A stretch of 46,417 nt of DNA, taken from contig CALWCD010000008.1 of NCBI GenBank assembly GCA_944376265.1, positions 1-46,417 on the forward strand, read 5' to 3'. Position numbers and translations under genes: made by a program. Each line of letters opens with the position of its first letter. The stretch's first letter is position 1. Under the pieces are notes generated by a model. The model was not told the DNA's origin. It saw only the letters and a program-made list of their open reading frames with translations, and made no database searches. Shown here one piece after another: positions 16,519 to 24,352 of this stretch. Origin of the DNA: an uncultured Clostridia bacterium. GTDB taxonomy: Bacteria > Bacillota > Clostridia > Oscillospirales > Acutalibacteraceae.

Positions 16519-17060
16519 CAATAGCCCACCGTAAAGGTGAACTCAAAGGCGTCGCCGTCGGAGATCTCCGTGTCGTCCACGCCGTAATTCCACATCTGGC
16601 CGCCCTTGGTCAGGCACCACCACTCCTTGTTGGCGTTGTCCACAGTCTCACCGTCCACGGTTTTGACAAACAGGCCGTAGCTGCTCTCTTCCCCGGCGAT
16701 AAGGCCCTCTGCTTCCAGGGCTTCCCGCAGGTTTGCCGCCTGGGTGGTGATGGTGAAATCTTTGGTGGTGCCGTCCTTGTGCACCACCTGGAAGGTGATC
16801 TCCTTTTCCTGGGCGTCTTCCTGGGAGGCGTTTTCTTTCCCTGTCTCGTCCCCCACGCTGGATTCAGACTCCAGCTGGGAAGTTTCCGACGCGGCACCGC
16901 TCTCAGTGGCGCTCTCCTGCGAGGCGCTTTCCTGCGCCTGGGAGACGGTGCTGCTGGACTGGGTGGAAGCGTCGTTCCCGCAGCCGGCCAGCATGGACAA
17001 AACCAGGACCAGGCTGAAAAGCAGCGCGGCGCCCCGGCGGAACATGTTTGTGTGTTTCAT
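16518..17060 (-). CDS. DUF4430 (transcobalamin-like) lipoprotein
   Basis: A 180-residue lipoprotein: signal peptide with lipobox SMLAGC, a Ser/Glu/Gln-rich linker of about 60 residues, then a DUF4430 domain of about 85 residues with the block NKEWWCLTKGGQMWNYGVDD. DUF4430 resembles the C-terminal domain of cobalamin carriers such as transcobalamin and intrinsic factor. It would sit on the outer membrane face and hand a corrinoid to the coupled ECF S component. I chose ATG 17060, because GAGG lies 9 nt before it. An ATG five codons earlier overlaps that site. Cobalamin riboswitch control is visible upstream. Confidence 0.82.
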   Translation of the reverse strand: MKHTNMFRRGAALLFSLVLVLSMLAGCGNDASTQSSSTVSQAQESASQESATESGAASETSQLESESSVGDETGKENASQEDAQEKEITFQVVHKDGTTKDFTITTQAANLREALEAEGLIAGEESSYGLFVKTVDGETVDNANKEWWCLTKGGQMWNYGVDDTEISDGDAFEFTFTVGY

Positions 17061-17214
17061 TGTGTACAACCTCATTTCTAAAACTTAGATTTGAGGGACG
17101 GCGCCTCTTTTTCAGGCGCTCTGGCGCAAACGCTCTGAAAAAGGGGCAGGAAGCTGAGGCCGGAACGCATCCAGCCTTTCCTGTACCATGCGCCAAGAAC
17201 CCGTGGCTTTGGTA

Positions 17215-17430
17215 CGGCCTATCCGGGCAAGTCTTCCGGCTCAGGCATACAAACGGGGCGCTTCACCTTCCCGGCCCAAAGGGCCAGTGGCAGCAAAGAA
17301 GCCGGGAAATCATGTCCCAGCTTCCGGAAGCGTCCCTCTGCCATCACGGCGACGGGTTCGCCGGGGATTCTCACCCCGTTCCTGTGTTCGGCCGCGGAGT
17401 CGTTCCGCGGACACCCGGAGTCCCAACGGG
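17215..17430 (-). ncRNA. Cobalamin riboswitch
   Basis: On the minus strand the leader carries the family's conserved elements in order: GGTGAGAATCC (17375-17365), GCCACTGGCCC near 17290, and the B12 box GAGCCGGAAGACTTGCCC (about 17242-17225). The total length of about 215 nt fits the class. The leader then continues about 150 nt to the lipoprotein gene, including an imperfect TTTTTCAG/CTGAAAAA hairpin near 17112-17146 that may be part of the expression platform. Corrinoid binding should turn the uptake genes off. Confidence 0.9.
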
Positions 17431-17434
17431 GCCT

Positions 17435-17463
17435 ATCATACCCCACTCCAGGCAGTTTGTCAA
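17435..17463 (-). promoter_or_regulatory. Sigma-A promoter of the cobalamin-riboswitch operon
   Basis: On the minus strand TTGACA (17463-17458) and TATGAT (17440-17435) are separated by 17 nt. The -35 abuts the feoB stop codon (17466-17464), so feoB and this operon are packed head to tail but have separate promoters. Confidence 0.8.
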
Positions 17464-19488
17464 TTATCCCAGGCCAAATACTCTGGCGGCCGAGGCAATG
17501 AGAAAGCACAAAACCATGCCGAAGGCCGTGGGAAGCAGGCAGGAAAACACCGTCCACCCCAGGCTTTTGGTCTCCTTCCAAATGGTCCAGCAGGTGGTGG
17601 AGCAGGGCCAGTGGAACAGGGAAAACACCATGACGCACAGTGCCGTCACCCAGGTCCAGCCGTTCTCCCCAAGCAGCGTCCCCAGAGCGGAAAGGTCGCT
17701 CATCTCCACCAGCGCGCCCTGGGACAGGTAGATCATCAGCAGCAGGGGCAGCACCAGCTCGTTGGCGGGCAGAGCCAGGAGAAACGCCAGAAGGATCACC
17801 CCGTCCAGGCCCAGCAGCCGGGCAAAGGGGTCCAGTCCGCCGGCGCACCAGGTCAGCAGGCTCACTCCGTTCCAGGTCAGGTTACCCAAGCACCAGATGA
17901 CCACCCCTGCCGGAGCCGCCACTGCCGCCGCCCTCCCCAGCACGTACAGAGTGCGGTCCAGCACGGAACGGGCCAGCACCTTTCCCACCTGGGGACGGCG
18001 GTAGGGGGGCAGCTCCAGGGCAAAGGAGGAGGGCATGCCCCGGAGCAGGGTTTGGGAAAGCAGCCGGGAGGCCGCCAACGTCATGGCAAAGGAGAGCAGC
18101 AGCAAGCCCGCCAGAAACAGAGCTTCCACCCCTCCCCCCGCCGCCCCGAAAAACAGGGCGATCATGGTGATGAGCAGGGGGAGCCTTCCGTTGCAGGGGG
18201 TAAAGCTGTTGGTGAGCAGGGCGATGAGCCGCTCCCGAGGGGAGTCGATAATCCGGCAGCCCACCACCCCGGCGGCGTTGCAGCCAAACCCCATGCAGGT
18301 GGTGAGGGCCTGTTTCCCGCAGGCGCCGCAGCTCTGGAAGCAGCGGTCCAGGTTATAGGCCACCCGGGGCAGATAGCCCAGGTCCTCCAGCAGGGTGAAC
18401 AGAGGGAAAAAGATGGCCATGGGAGGCAGCATTACCGCCACCACCCAGGACAAGGTGGTGTAGGCGCCGTCCAGCACCACCCCGGTCACCCAGGCCGGGG
18501 CGCTCCACAGGGCGAACAGCTCCCGGAGCCACGCCCCCACCCAGGAGAATCCCTGGCTCAGCAGCTGGGAAGGCACGTTTGCCCCCACCATGGTCAGCCA
18601 CAGGATGCCCAGCAGCAGCAGAGCCATCACAGGGAAAGCGGTCCATTTGCCGGTGAACAGCCGGTCCAGCCGCCTGTCCCGGGGACTGTATCCCCGCTCC
18701 AGGCCTGTGACGGTCCTCCGGGCCAGCTCCCGGGCGTGGTCGGCCAGCGCCCCTGCGATGGCGTCGGAAAACTCCTGGGGCGACTGTTCCTGCCACAGCT
18801 CCTCCAATATTTCTAAAATTCCCCGCTCCTCCTCCGGCACAGGCTGTTCCCCCTCCAAAAGCCGCAGGGAAAGCCAGCGGGCGGGGACATCTGTTCTCCA
18901 CCGGCTCACCAGAGGCTGGAGCCGGTCCAAGGCCCCTTCCACAGGCTGGGGATAGGGTATGTAGCGGGCCTCCCGCTCCTCTGTTTCCTCGGTGGCAGCG
19001 GCCATCAGCCGGGAAAGGCCTTTGCCGCTGCGGGCGGCGCACCCCACTACCGGCACCCCCAGCAGACCGGAAAGCTTCTCCAGGTCCACCCACACCCCTT
19101 TGCGCTTGGCCTCGTCCAGCAGGTTGACGCACACCACCGCCTTGGGGGTGATCTCCAGCACTTGCAGCACCAGGGACAAGCCCCGCTCCAAACAGGTGGC
19201 GTCACACACCACAATTACGGAGTCCGCTTCCCCGGAACAGAGAAACTCCCGGGCAGCCCGCTCCTCCGCCGTGGAGGACAGCAGAGACACACACCCCGGA
19301 AGGTCCATCAGCCGGTACTCCTCCCCCTCAAATTTGCACCGGCCTTGGGCGTTGGTCACGGTTTTGCCCGCCCAGTTTCCCGTGTGCTGACGCAGACCCG
19401 TCAAGGCGTTGAACACGGTGCTTTTCCCCACATTGGGGTTGCCCGCCAGGGCAATGGTCCTGCCTTCCGGCTCTATGGAATTCCCCAC
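17464..19488 (-). CDS. feoB: Ferrous iron transporter FeoB
   Basis: A 674-residue protein. The N-terminal GTPase domain shows G1 GNPNVGKST at residues 16-24, G3 DLPG, and a G4 reading NLLD, as is common in FeoB in place of NKxD. A helical spacer region follows, then a membrane domain with about ten spans and two Gate-type halves (GFGCNAAGVVGCRI and a later half near GLDPFARLLGLDG). It imports Fe(II) across the cytoplasmic membrane. It starts with GTG 19488, 8 nt after AGGAGG. The gene follows feoA, but a terminator hairpin lies between them. Confidence 0.95.
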   Translation of the reverse strand: MGNSIEPEGRTIALAGNPNVGKSTVFNALTGLRQHTGNWAGKTVTNAQGRCKFEGEEYRLMDLPGCVSLLSSTAEERAAREFLCSGEADSVIVVCDATCLERGLSLVLQVLEITPKAVVCVNLLDEAKRKGVWVDLEKLSGLLGVPVVGCAARSGKGLSRLMAAATEETEEREARYIPYPQPVEGALDRLQPLVSRWRTDVPARWLSLRLLEGEQPVPEEERGILEILEELWQEQSPQEFSDAIAGALADHARELARRTVTGLERGYSPRDRRLDRLFTGKWTAFPVMALLLLGILWLTMVGANVPSQLLSQGFSWVGAWLRELFALWSAPAWVTGVVLDGAYTTLSWVVAVMLPPMAIFFPLFTLLEDLGYLPRVAYNLDRCFQSCGACGKQALTTCMGFGCNAAGVVGCRIIDSPRERLIALLTNSFTPCNGRLPLLITMIALFFGAAGGGVEALFLAGLLLLSFAMTLAASRLLSQTLLRGMPSSFALELPPYRRPQVGKVLARSVLDRTLYVLGRAAAVAAPAGVVIWCLGNLTWNGVSLLTWCAGGLDPFARLLGLDGVILLAFLLALPANELVLPLLLMIYLSQGALVEMSDLSALGTLLGENGWTWVTALCVMVFSLFHWPCSTTCWTIWKETKSLGWTVFSCLLPTAFGMVLCFLIASAARVFGLG

Positions 19489-19516
19489 AGGATCACCCTC
19501 CTCGCTGAGTTTTCAG

Positions 19517-19551
19517 AAAAAACGTCCGGCCGGGTCCTCCCCTGCCGGACG
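19517..19551 (-). terminator. Terminator hairpin between feoA and feoB
   Basis: On the minus strand CGTCCGGC pairs perfectly with GCCGGACG (19551-19523) and is followed by TTTTTT. It stands inside what should be a feoA-feoB operon, 29 nt before the feoB start, so it would lower feoB relative to feoA or act as a control point. Confidence 0.75.
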
Positions 19552-19555
19552 CTCC

Positions 19556-19792
19556 CTACAGGGGCCGAACCTTCACCAGCCGGGCATCCCGCCGGCGAAG
19601 AGCCACCACCGCCCCGCGAACGCTATAGGCGCTGGGGTCCCCCAAAGGGCTGTTTCCCAGGCAGCTTACCTGGGCCCCGGTGACGAACCCCAAATCCTGC
19701 AGCCGGCGGCGCATGGGCCCCTGAGCGGAGAGCTCCTCCACCAGGGCCCGGCCACCGGCCCGCAGTTGATCGAGACTTGTGCCTTCCTCCAT
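19556..19792 (-). CDS. feoA: FeoA family protein
   Basis: A 78-residue SH3-like protein with the block PMRRRLQDLGFVTGAQV, followed by GNSPLGDPSAYSVRGAVVALRRRDA, the usual FeoA layout. It is thought to assist or regulate FeoB at the membrane. The start ATG has a strong GGGAGGAAA ribosome site. It is the first gene of the feo pair. I could not find a convincing promoter or Fur-type operator upstream. Confidence 0.9.
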   Translation of the reverse strand: MEEGTSLDQLRAGGRALVEELSAQGPMRRRLQDLGFVTGAQVSCLGNSPLGDPSAYSVRGAVVALRRRDARLVKVRPL

Positions 19793-19901
19793 TTTCCTCC
19801 CTCCCCGCCAAAGGGGAATGCCCCTTTACGCCACTCTATTCCCCCGGGCAAAAAAGTGTGACACAGGCAGGAAATTCCTTTGGAAAAAGGCGCCGGGTTT
19901 A

Positions 19902-19930
19902 TTGACATATGTTCAAAACAGGTGTATGAT
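19902..19930 (+). promoter_or_regulatory. Sigma-A promoter with overlapping near-palindrome, before the DUF134 gene
   Basis: TTGACA (19902-19907) and TATGAT (19925-19930) are separated by 17 nt. The -35 is part of the near-palindrome TTGACATATGTTCAA (19902-19916), one base short of perfect symmetry. A protein bound there would block the promoter. Confidence 0.75.
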
Positions 19931-19965
19931 ATCGTTTGGTAAATTGTGCGGAAGGAGGGAGCTGT

Positions 19966-20316
19966 TTGGCCAGACCAAGCAAATGCCGGAGCATCTGCTC
20001 CATGCCCCAGGTGACGGAGTTTTTTCCCGTTTCCAAAACCCCGAAAGAGCCTGTGGTTCTGGGTGTGGACGCCTACGAAGTGATACGGCTGTTGGACTAC
20101 AAGCACTTTACCCAAGAGCAGTGCGCGGCGCGGATGAACATTTCCCGCACCACGGTTACGCGGATCTACGAGGAGGGGCGCCGGCAGGTTGCCCAAGCCC
20201 TGGTAGAAGGCCGCCCTCTGGTCATCCAGGGAGGCGACGTGATGATCTGCACCGCCCCCCGGCCGGAATGCGCCGGGGAACCTCATTGCTGCCACAGGCA
20301 GGGAAAGGAAGAATGA
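19966..20316 (+). CDS. DUF134 family helix-turn-helix regulator
   Basis: A 116-residue protein beginning MARPSKCRSIC (TTG start), as DUF134 proteins do, with a Cys pair at the N-terminus. The centre (about 45-95) is a sigma-region-4-like helix-turn-helix (FTQEQCAARMNISRTTVTRIYEEGR). Further Cys residues at the C-terminus suggest metal or redox sensing. I prefer TTG 19966, because GAAGGAGGG lies 7-8 nt before it and the family's N-terminus then fits. An in-frame TTG ten codons earlier has no ribosome site. It ends 1 nt before the reductase fusion gene and probably regulates that gene. Confidence 0.85.
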   Translation: MARPSKCRSICSMPQVTEFFPVSKTPKEPVVLGVDAYEVIRLLDYKHFTQEQCAARMNISRTTVTRIYEEGRRQVAQALVEGRPLVIQGGDVMICTAPRPECAGEPHCCHRQGKEE

Positions 20317-20317
20317 C

Positions 20318-22894
20318 ATGAAGATTTTGGTGATCGGCGGCGTGGCTGCAGGCACAAAAGCAGCTGCCAAATGTAAGCGGGAGAACCGGGCCGACCAGGT
20401 GATGGTCATCACCAAGAGCGCGGACATCTCCTACGCGGGCTGCGGGCTGCCCTATTACGTGGGGGGCTCCATTCAGGACAAGGCCGAGCTCATTGTGAAC
20501 ACACCCCAGAAGTACCAGGGCCTCACCGGCGTGGAAGTGCGCACCCTGCGGGAGGCCACCCATGTAGACCCCGCTGCCAAGAAGGTCACGGTGAAGAACC
20601 TGGAAAACGGCCAGGAGGAGATCTACGACTACGACAAGCTTATTGTGGCCACCGGCGCTTCCGCGGTGAAGCCTCCCATCCCCGGGGTGGACCTGCCCGG
20701 CGTGTTCCCCATGCGGGCTCCCGAAGACGCCATCACCATGCGGGATTACCTGACCCAGCAGGAGGTGAAAAAGGCCGTGGTCATCGGCGGCGGCTTCATC
20801 GGCCTGGAGCTGGCGGAAAACCTAGTGGACCGGGGCGTCTCCGTCACTGTGGTGGAAGTGGCCTCCCAGCTGATGCCCGGCGTGCTGGACCCCGAAATGG
20901 CCGGCTACGCCAAGCGCCACCTGCAGCAGCAGGGCGTGCGGGTGCTCACCGGCACTAAGGCCCAGGCCATTCTGGGCGAGGGCGGCGTCACCGGAGTACA
21001 GACAGAGAACGGCCTGCTTCCCTGCGGCGTGGTGGCCCTGTCCGCCGGCATCCGTCCCAACACCGCCTTCCTGAACGACACCGGCATGGAGATGTTCAAG
21101 GGCACCATCCTGGTGGACGAGCAGCTGCGCACCAGCGTGGCGGACATCTACTCCGCCGGCGACTGCGCCATGGTGACGAACCGTCTCACCGGCAAGCCCC
21201 AGTGGTCCCCCATGGGCTCCTCCGCCAACCTGGAAGGCCGCACCCTGGCCCTGGGCCTTAACGGCAAGGGCAAGAAATATCCCGGGGTGCTGGGCACCGG
21301 CGTGGTGAAGCTCCCCGGCCTCAACTGCGGCCGCACCGGCTTGACGGAAGCCGCCGCCCGGGAAGCCGGCTACGACGTGGAGACCGTGCTGGCTGTCACC
21401 GACGACAAGGCCCATTACTATCCCGGCGCCTCCTTCTTCCTGACCAAGCTCATTGCCGACAAGGGCACTCACCAGCTGCTGGGCGTGCAGGTGCTGGGCG
21501 CCGGCGCGGTGGACAAGATGGTGGACATCGCCGTTATGGGCATGTCCATGAACGCCAAGCTGGAGGACTTTGAGAACCTGGACTTCGCCTACGCTCCTCC
21601 CTTCTCCACCGCCATTCATCCCTTTGTGCAGGCGGTATATATTCTGCAGAACAAGCTTTCCGGGGACATGCAGAGCATGACTCCTGCTCAGTATGCCAAC
21701 GGCGAGGCCGAGGGCTACAAGGTCATCGACGTGAATCCCCAGCCCACCATCCGGGGCGCTGTGTTCGTAGACCTGGCCAAGGTGAACGGTCCCCTGGAAG
21801 GCATTGGCAAGGACGAGAAGCTGCTGCTGGTGTGCGGCCGGGGCAAGCGCGCTTACTTCCTCCAGAACCGGTTGAAGTTCTACGGGTATGAGAACACCCT
21901 GGTGCTGGAAGGCGCCACCACCTTTAACGAGGTGCGGGTGAAGGCTCCTGGAGCCACCGTACCCCCCGAGGAAGTCACCCGGGTGAAGGGTCTGGGCTTC
22001 CTGTGGGACAAGAACACTCCCGACTGCTTCAATGGCCGGGTGATCACCCGCAACGGCAAGATCACCGCTGACGAGATGCGGGCCATCACCGAGGCTGCCG
22101 AGCGCTTCGGCAACGGCCAGGTGGCCATGACCTCCCGCCTCACCATTGAAATTCAGCATGTGCCTTTCGACAACATCGAGCCTCTCCGGGAACTGCTGGC
22201 CCAAAGCGGTTTGGAGACCGGCGGCACTGGCTCCAAGGTGCGTCCTGTGGTCTCCTGCAAGGGCACTACCTGCCAGTACGGCCTCATCGACACCTTCGCC
22301 CTCAGCGAGGAGATCCACGAGCGGTTCTACCACGGCTACAACGGGGTGAAGCTCCCCCACAAGTTCAAGATCGCCGTGGGCGGCTGCCCCAACAACTGCG
22401 TCAAGCCCGACCTGAACGACCTGGGCGTTATCGGCCAGAAAGTGCCTCTCATCGACCTGGACAAGTGCCGCGGCTGCAAGGTGTGCCAGGTGGAGAACGC
22501 CTGCCCCATCAACGTGCCTGTGGTGAAGGACGGAAAAGTGGTCATCGACGACAACGCCTGCAACCACTGCGGGCGCTGCGTGGGCAAGTGCCCCTTCAAG
22601 GCTCTGGAGGGCTTCACCAGCGGCTACCGGATCTTCATTGGCGGACGCTGGGGCAAGAAGGTTGCCCGGGGCCGTTACTTGGAAAAGGTGTTCACCGACA
22701 AGGAGGAAGTGATGCAGGTTATTGAGAAGGCCATCCTCCTGTTCCGTGAGCAGGGCAAGACCGGCGAACGTTTTGCCGACACCGTGGAACGCCTTGGCTT
22801 CGAAAACGTGCAGGAACAGCTTCTCTCCAACGACCTGCTCCAGCGCAAGGAAGAAAACCTGAAGCTGGACGTGAAGGGCGGCGCCACCTGCTAA
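20318..22894 (+). CDS. Fusion of CoA-disulfide reductase-like flavoenzyme, rhodanese and sulfite-reductase/ferredoxin domains
   Basis: An 858-residue multidomain protein. Residues about 1-450 form an FAD/NAD(P)H disulfide reductase of the CoA-disulfide reductase/Npx type, with VIGGVAAG at the start and the single active C42 in SYAGCGLPYY. Residues about 455-540 are a rhodanese-like domain with C506 in VCGRGKRA. Residues about 560-710 resemble a siroheme sulfite/nitrite reductase half, with C647-x5-C653 and C690-x3-C694 (GGCPNNC), the usual ligands of a coupled siroheme-[4Fe-4S] centre. Two [4Fe-4S] ferredoxin clusters follow (about 720-775), including CNHCGRCVGKCP. A single chain could pass electrons from NAD(P)H to a sulfur substrate. 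It is coupled to the DUF134 regulator gene. Confidence 0.85.
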   Translation: MKILVIGGVAAGTKAAAKCKRENRADQVMVITKSADISYAGCGLPYYVGGSIQDKAELIVNTPQKYQGLTGVEVRTLREATHVDPAAKKVTVKNLENGQEEIYDYDKLIVATGASAVKPPIPGVDLPGVFPMRAPEDAITMRDYLTQQEVKKAVVIGGGFIGLELAENLVDRGVSVTVVEVASQLMPGVLDPEMAGYAKRHLQQQGVRVLTGTKAQAILGEGGVTGVQTENGLLPCGVVALSAGIRPNTAFLNDTGMEMFKGTILVDEQLRTSVADIYSAGDCAMVTNRLTGKPQWSPMGSSANLEGRTLALGLNGKGKKYPGVLGTGVVKLPGLNCGRTGLTEAAAREAGYDVETVLAVTDDKAHYYPGASFFLTKLIADKGTHQLLGVQVLGAGAVDKMVDIAVMGMSMNAKLEDFENLDFAYAPPFSTAIHPFVQAVYILQNKLSGDMQSMTPAQYANGEAEGYKVIDVNPQPTIRGAVFVDLAKVNGPLEGIGKDEKLLLVCGRGKRAYFLQNRLKFYGYENTLVLEGATTFNEVRVKAPGATVPPEEVTRVKGLGFLWDKNTPDCFNGRVITRNGKITADEMRAITEAAERFGNGQVAMTSRLTIEIQHVPFDNIEPLRELLAQSGLETGGTGSKVRPVVSCKGTTCQYGLIDTFALSEEIHERFYHGYNGVKLPHKFKIAVGGCPNNCVKPDLNDLGVIGQKVPLIDLDKCRGCKVCQVENACPINVPVVKDGKVVIDDNACNHCGRCVGKCPFKALEGFTSGYRIFIGGRWGKKVARGRYLEKVFTDKEEVMQVIEKAILLFREQGKTGERFADTVERLGFENVQEQLLSNDLLQRKEENLKLDVKGGATC

Positions 22895-22898
22895 GCAG

Positions 22899-23180
22899 CG
22901 TGACGCTGCACCCTAGTCGCGAACTGCGGCTTCGCCGCAGAAGCTTTCTTAAACCGGCAGGCTCGCCGCCCGCGTTTGTGGCGCGGGGATGGGTTGGGCT
23001 TGGCTCCGGGCGTGACGCTGCACCCCAGCCGCGAACTGGGGCTTCGCCGCAGAAGCTTTCTTAAACCGGCAGGCTCGCCGCCCGCGCTGAAAGTATAGCG
23101 TGGTTATGAGCTGGCTTTGGCCGTGACGCTGCATTCCAACCGCCCGCTGGGGCTGGCGCACCAGCGGGGACGAAAGGGAA
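22899..23180. repeat. Tandem repeat, period 111-112 bp, two near-identical copies and a third partial copy
   Basis: Units begin with CGTGACGCTGCA at 22899, 23011 and 23122 (periods 112 and 111). The first two share a long block running from CGCGAACTG to GGCTCGCCGCCCGCG, including GGCTTCGCCGC and TTCTTAAACCGG; the third keeps only the head and a diverged body. The repeat lies in the untranslated stretch after the reductase fusion gene, ahead of the terminator at 23223. I see no gene in 22895-23354. Confidence 0.85.
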
Positions 23181-23222
23181 AACCTTGGCGCCCATGTTTC
23201 CACAAACCCGTGAGACAGCAGA

Positions 23223-23255
23223 AGAGAGGACCGCAAAAACGGCCCTCTCTTTTTG
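23223..23255 (+). terminator. Intrinsic terminator after the repeat region
   Basis: GAGAGG-A-CCG pairs with CGG-C-CCTCTC (one mismatch) around CAAAAA, followed by a T-run. It would end transcripts of the reductase fusion gene after a 3' tail of about 330 nt containing the tandem repeats. Confidence 0.75.
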
Positions 23256-23283
23256 CATCCGGCAATTCTGCAAGTTACCTCAA

Positions 23284-23312
23284 TTGCATCCTACAACTCC
23301 ATGGGGTATAAT
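23284..23312 (+). promoter_or_regulatory. Sigma-A promoter of the thioesterase gene
   Basis: TTGCAT (23284-23289) and TATAAT (23307-23312) are separated by 17 nt, about 40 nt before the ATG. Confidence 0.75.
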
Positions 23313-23354
23313 AAAGGTCAGAAATCAAGCGGAACCCAGCAGGAAGGAGACAGT

Positions 23355-23837
23355 ATGGAAAAATACGTGAGGGACTCCTACACCGAGCAGGTGCAGATCC
23401 TGTCCCAATCCAGTTTAAACGGTTACAAGCGGCTGTTTGGCGGACGGCTGATGGAATGGATCGATGTGGTGGCCGGGGTGGTGGCCCGGCGTCACTCCAA
23501 CCGGAACGTGACCACTGCCGCAGTGGACAATCTCCGGTTCGAGGGCCCTGCCTACGGCAACGAGACCATTGTGCTGTGCGGGTATATCACCTACACCGGC
23601 AGGACCTCCATGGAGGTGTGCGTGCGCACCTATGTGGAAGAGCTCAGCGGGAACAAGCGGCTCATCAACGTGGCTTACCTGGTGATGGTTGCCCTGGACG
23701 AGAACGAGCACCCTGTGGAAGTGCCCCGGCTGGTGCTGGCCACCGAAGGGGAACGTCGGGAGTGGGAGGCCGCCCAGGAGCGCACCCGTCTGCGCAAAGA
23801 ACGCCGCCAGATGGAACGGCGTGCCGGGATGATGTAA
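23355..23837 (+). CDS. Acyl-CoA thioesterase, hotdog fold (YciA/BFIT type)
   Basis: A 160-residue single-hotdog protein. It has the early block NGYKRLFGGRLMEWIDVVAGVVARRHSN, with the catalytic-type GG-x-LM-x-W-x-D arrangement, then TTAAVDNLRFEGPAYGNETIV and a charged C-terminal tail. Members hydrolyse acyl-CoA to free acid and CoA in the cytoplasm. The preferred chain is unknown. The start is ATG 23355, behind AGGAAGGAGA. It is monocistronic, between its own promoter and a terminator. Confidence 0.85.
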   Translation: MEKYVRDSYTEQVQILSQSSLNGYKRLFGGRLMEWIDVVAGVVARRHSNRNVTTAAVDNLRFEGPAYGNETIVLCGYITYTGRTSMEVCVRTYVEELSGNKRLINVAYLVMVALDENEHPVEVPRLVLATEGERREWEAAQERTRLRKERRQMERRAGMM

Positions 23838-23848
23838 AACAGCATATT

Positions 23849-23884
23849 AAAAAGAGGCTGTCGCGCTTGCAGCAGCCTCTTTTG
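23849..23884. terminator. Bidirectional terminator between thioesterase and tadA genes
   Basis: AAAAGAGGCTG and CAGCCTCTTTT form a perfect 11-bp stem between the convergent stops. Confidence 0.85.
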
Positions 23885-24352
23885 TCATGTTCGCAGTTTT
23901 TGAAAAAATTCCTGAAGCAGTTGTTTCGCTTCCGCCTCGTAAAAGCCGCGGTAAACCTCCGGCCGGTGGCTGTATGGCAGTGAAAACAGGTCCATGGCCG
24001 TGCCGCAGCAGCCTGCGCGCTCATCGTCCACCCCGTAGACCACCCGGTCCACGTGGGCGTTGATGACAGCGCCGGTGCACATGGGGCAGGGCTCCAGGGT
24101 CACGTACAGTTCGCAGCCGGTAAGCCGCCAGGTGCCCAACGTGCGGCAGGCCTGGGAAATGGCCTCCAGCTCCGCGTGGGCCAGGGCGTTTTTCCCTGCC
24201 TCCCGGCGGTTTCGGCCTTCCCCGATAACCTTGCCGTCCTTGACCACCACGGCTCCCACGGGGACTTCCCCGGCCTGGGCTGCTTCCTCCGCCAAACGGA
24301 GCGCCCGAAGCATGAATTCCTTTTTAGGGAGAAATACCGGTTCCAGCATCAT
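23885..24352 (-). CDS. tadA: tRNA-specific adenosine deaminase
   Basis: A 155-residue zinc-dependent deaminase with the catalytic HAELEAI motif and the zinc motif LEPCPMCTGA, followed by VVYGVDDERAGCCG. TadA converts the wobble adenosine of tRNA-Arg to inosine. The start overlaps the stop of the CPBP protease gene (ATGATG, no ribosome site of its own), so it is probably translated by coupling. ATG 24349 is an equally possible start. Confidence 0.92.
   Translation of the reverse strand: MMLEPVFLPKKEFMLRALRLAEEAAQAGEVPVGAVVVKDGKVIGEGRNRREAGKNALAHAELEAISQACRTLGTWRLTGCELYVTLEPCPMCTGAVINAHVDRVVYGVDDERAGCCGTAMDLFSLPYSHRPEVYRGFYEAEAKQLLQEFFQKLRT

Noticed and set aside
19793-19901. Fur or other iron-responsive operator before feoA
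   Set aside because: No inverted repeat resembling a Fur-type box and no convincing minus-strand promoter could be found by eye.
20822-22567. Minus-strand frame opposite the reductase fusion gene
   Set aside because: It mirrors codon bias of the plus-strand gene and shows no domain, start signal or promoter.
22899-23180. Possible CRISPR array
   Set aside because: The unit is 111-112 bp with almost all of it repeated and no variable spacers. It is a plain tandem repeat.
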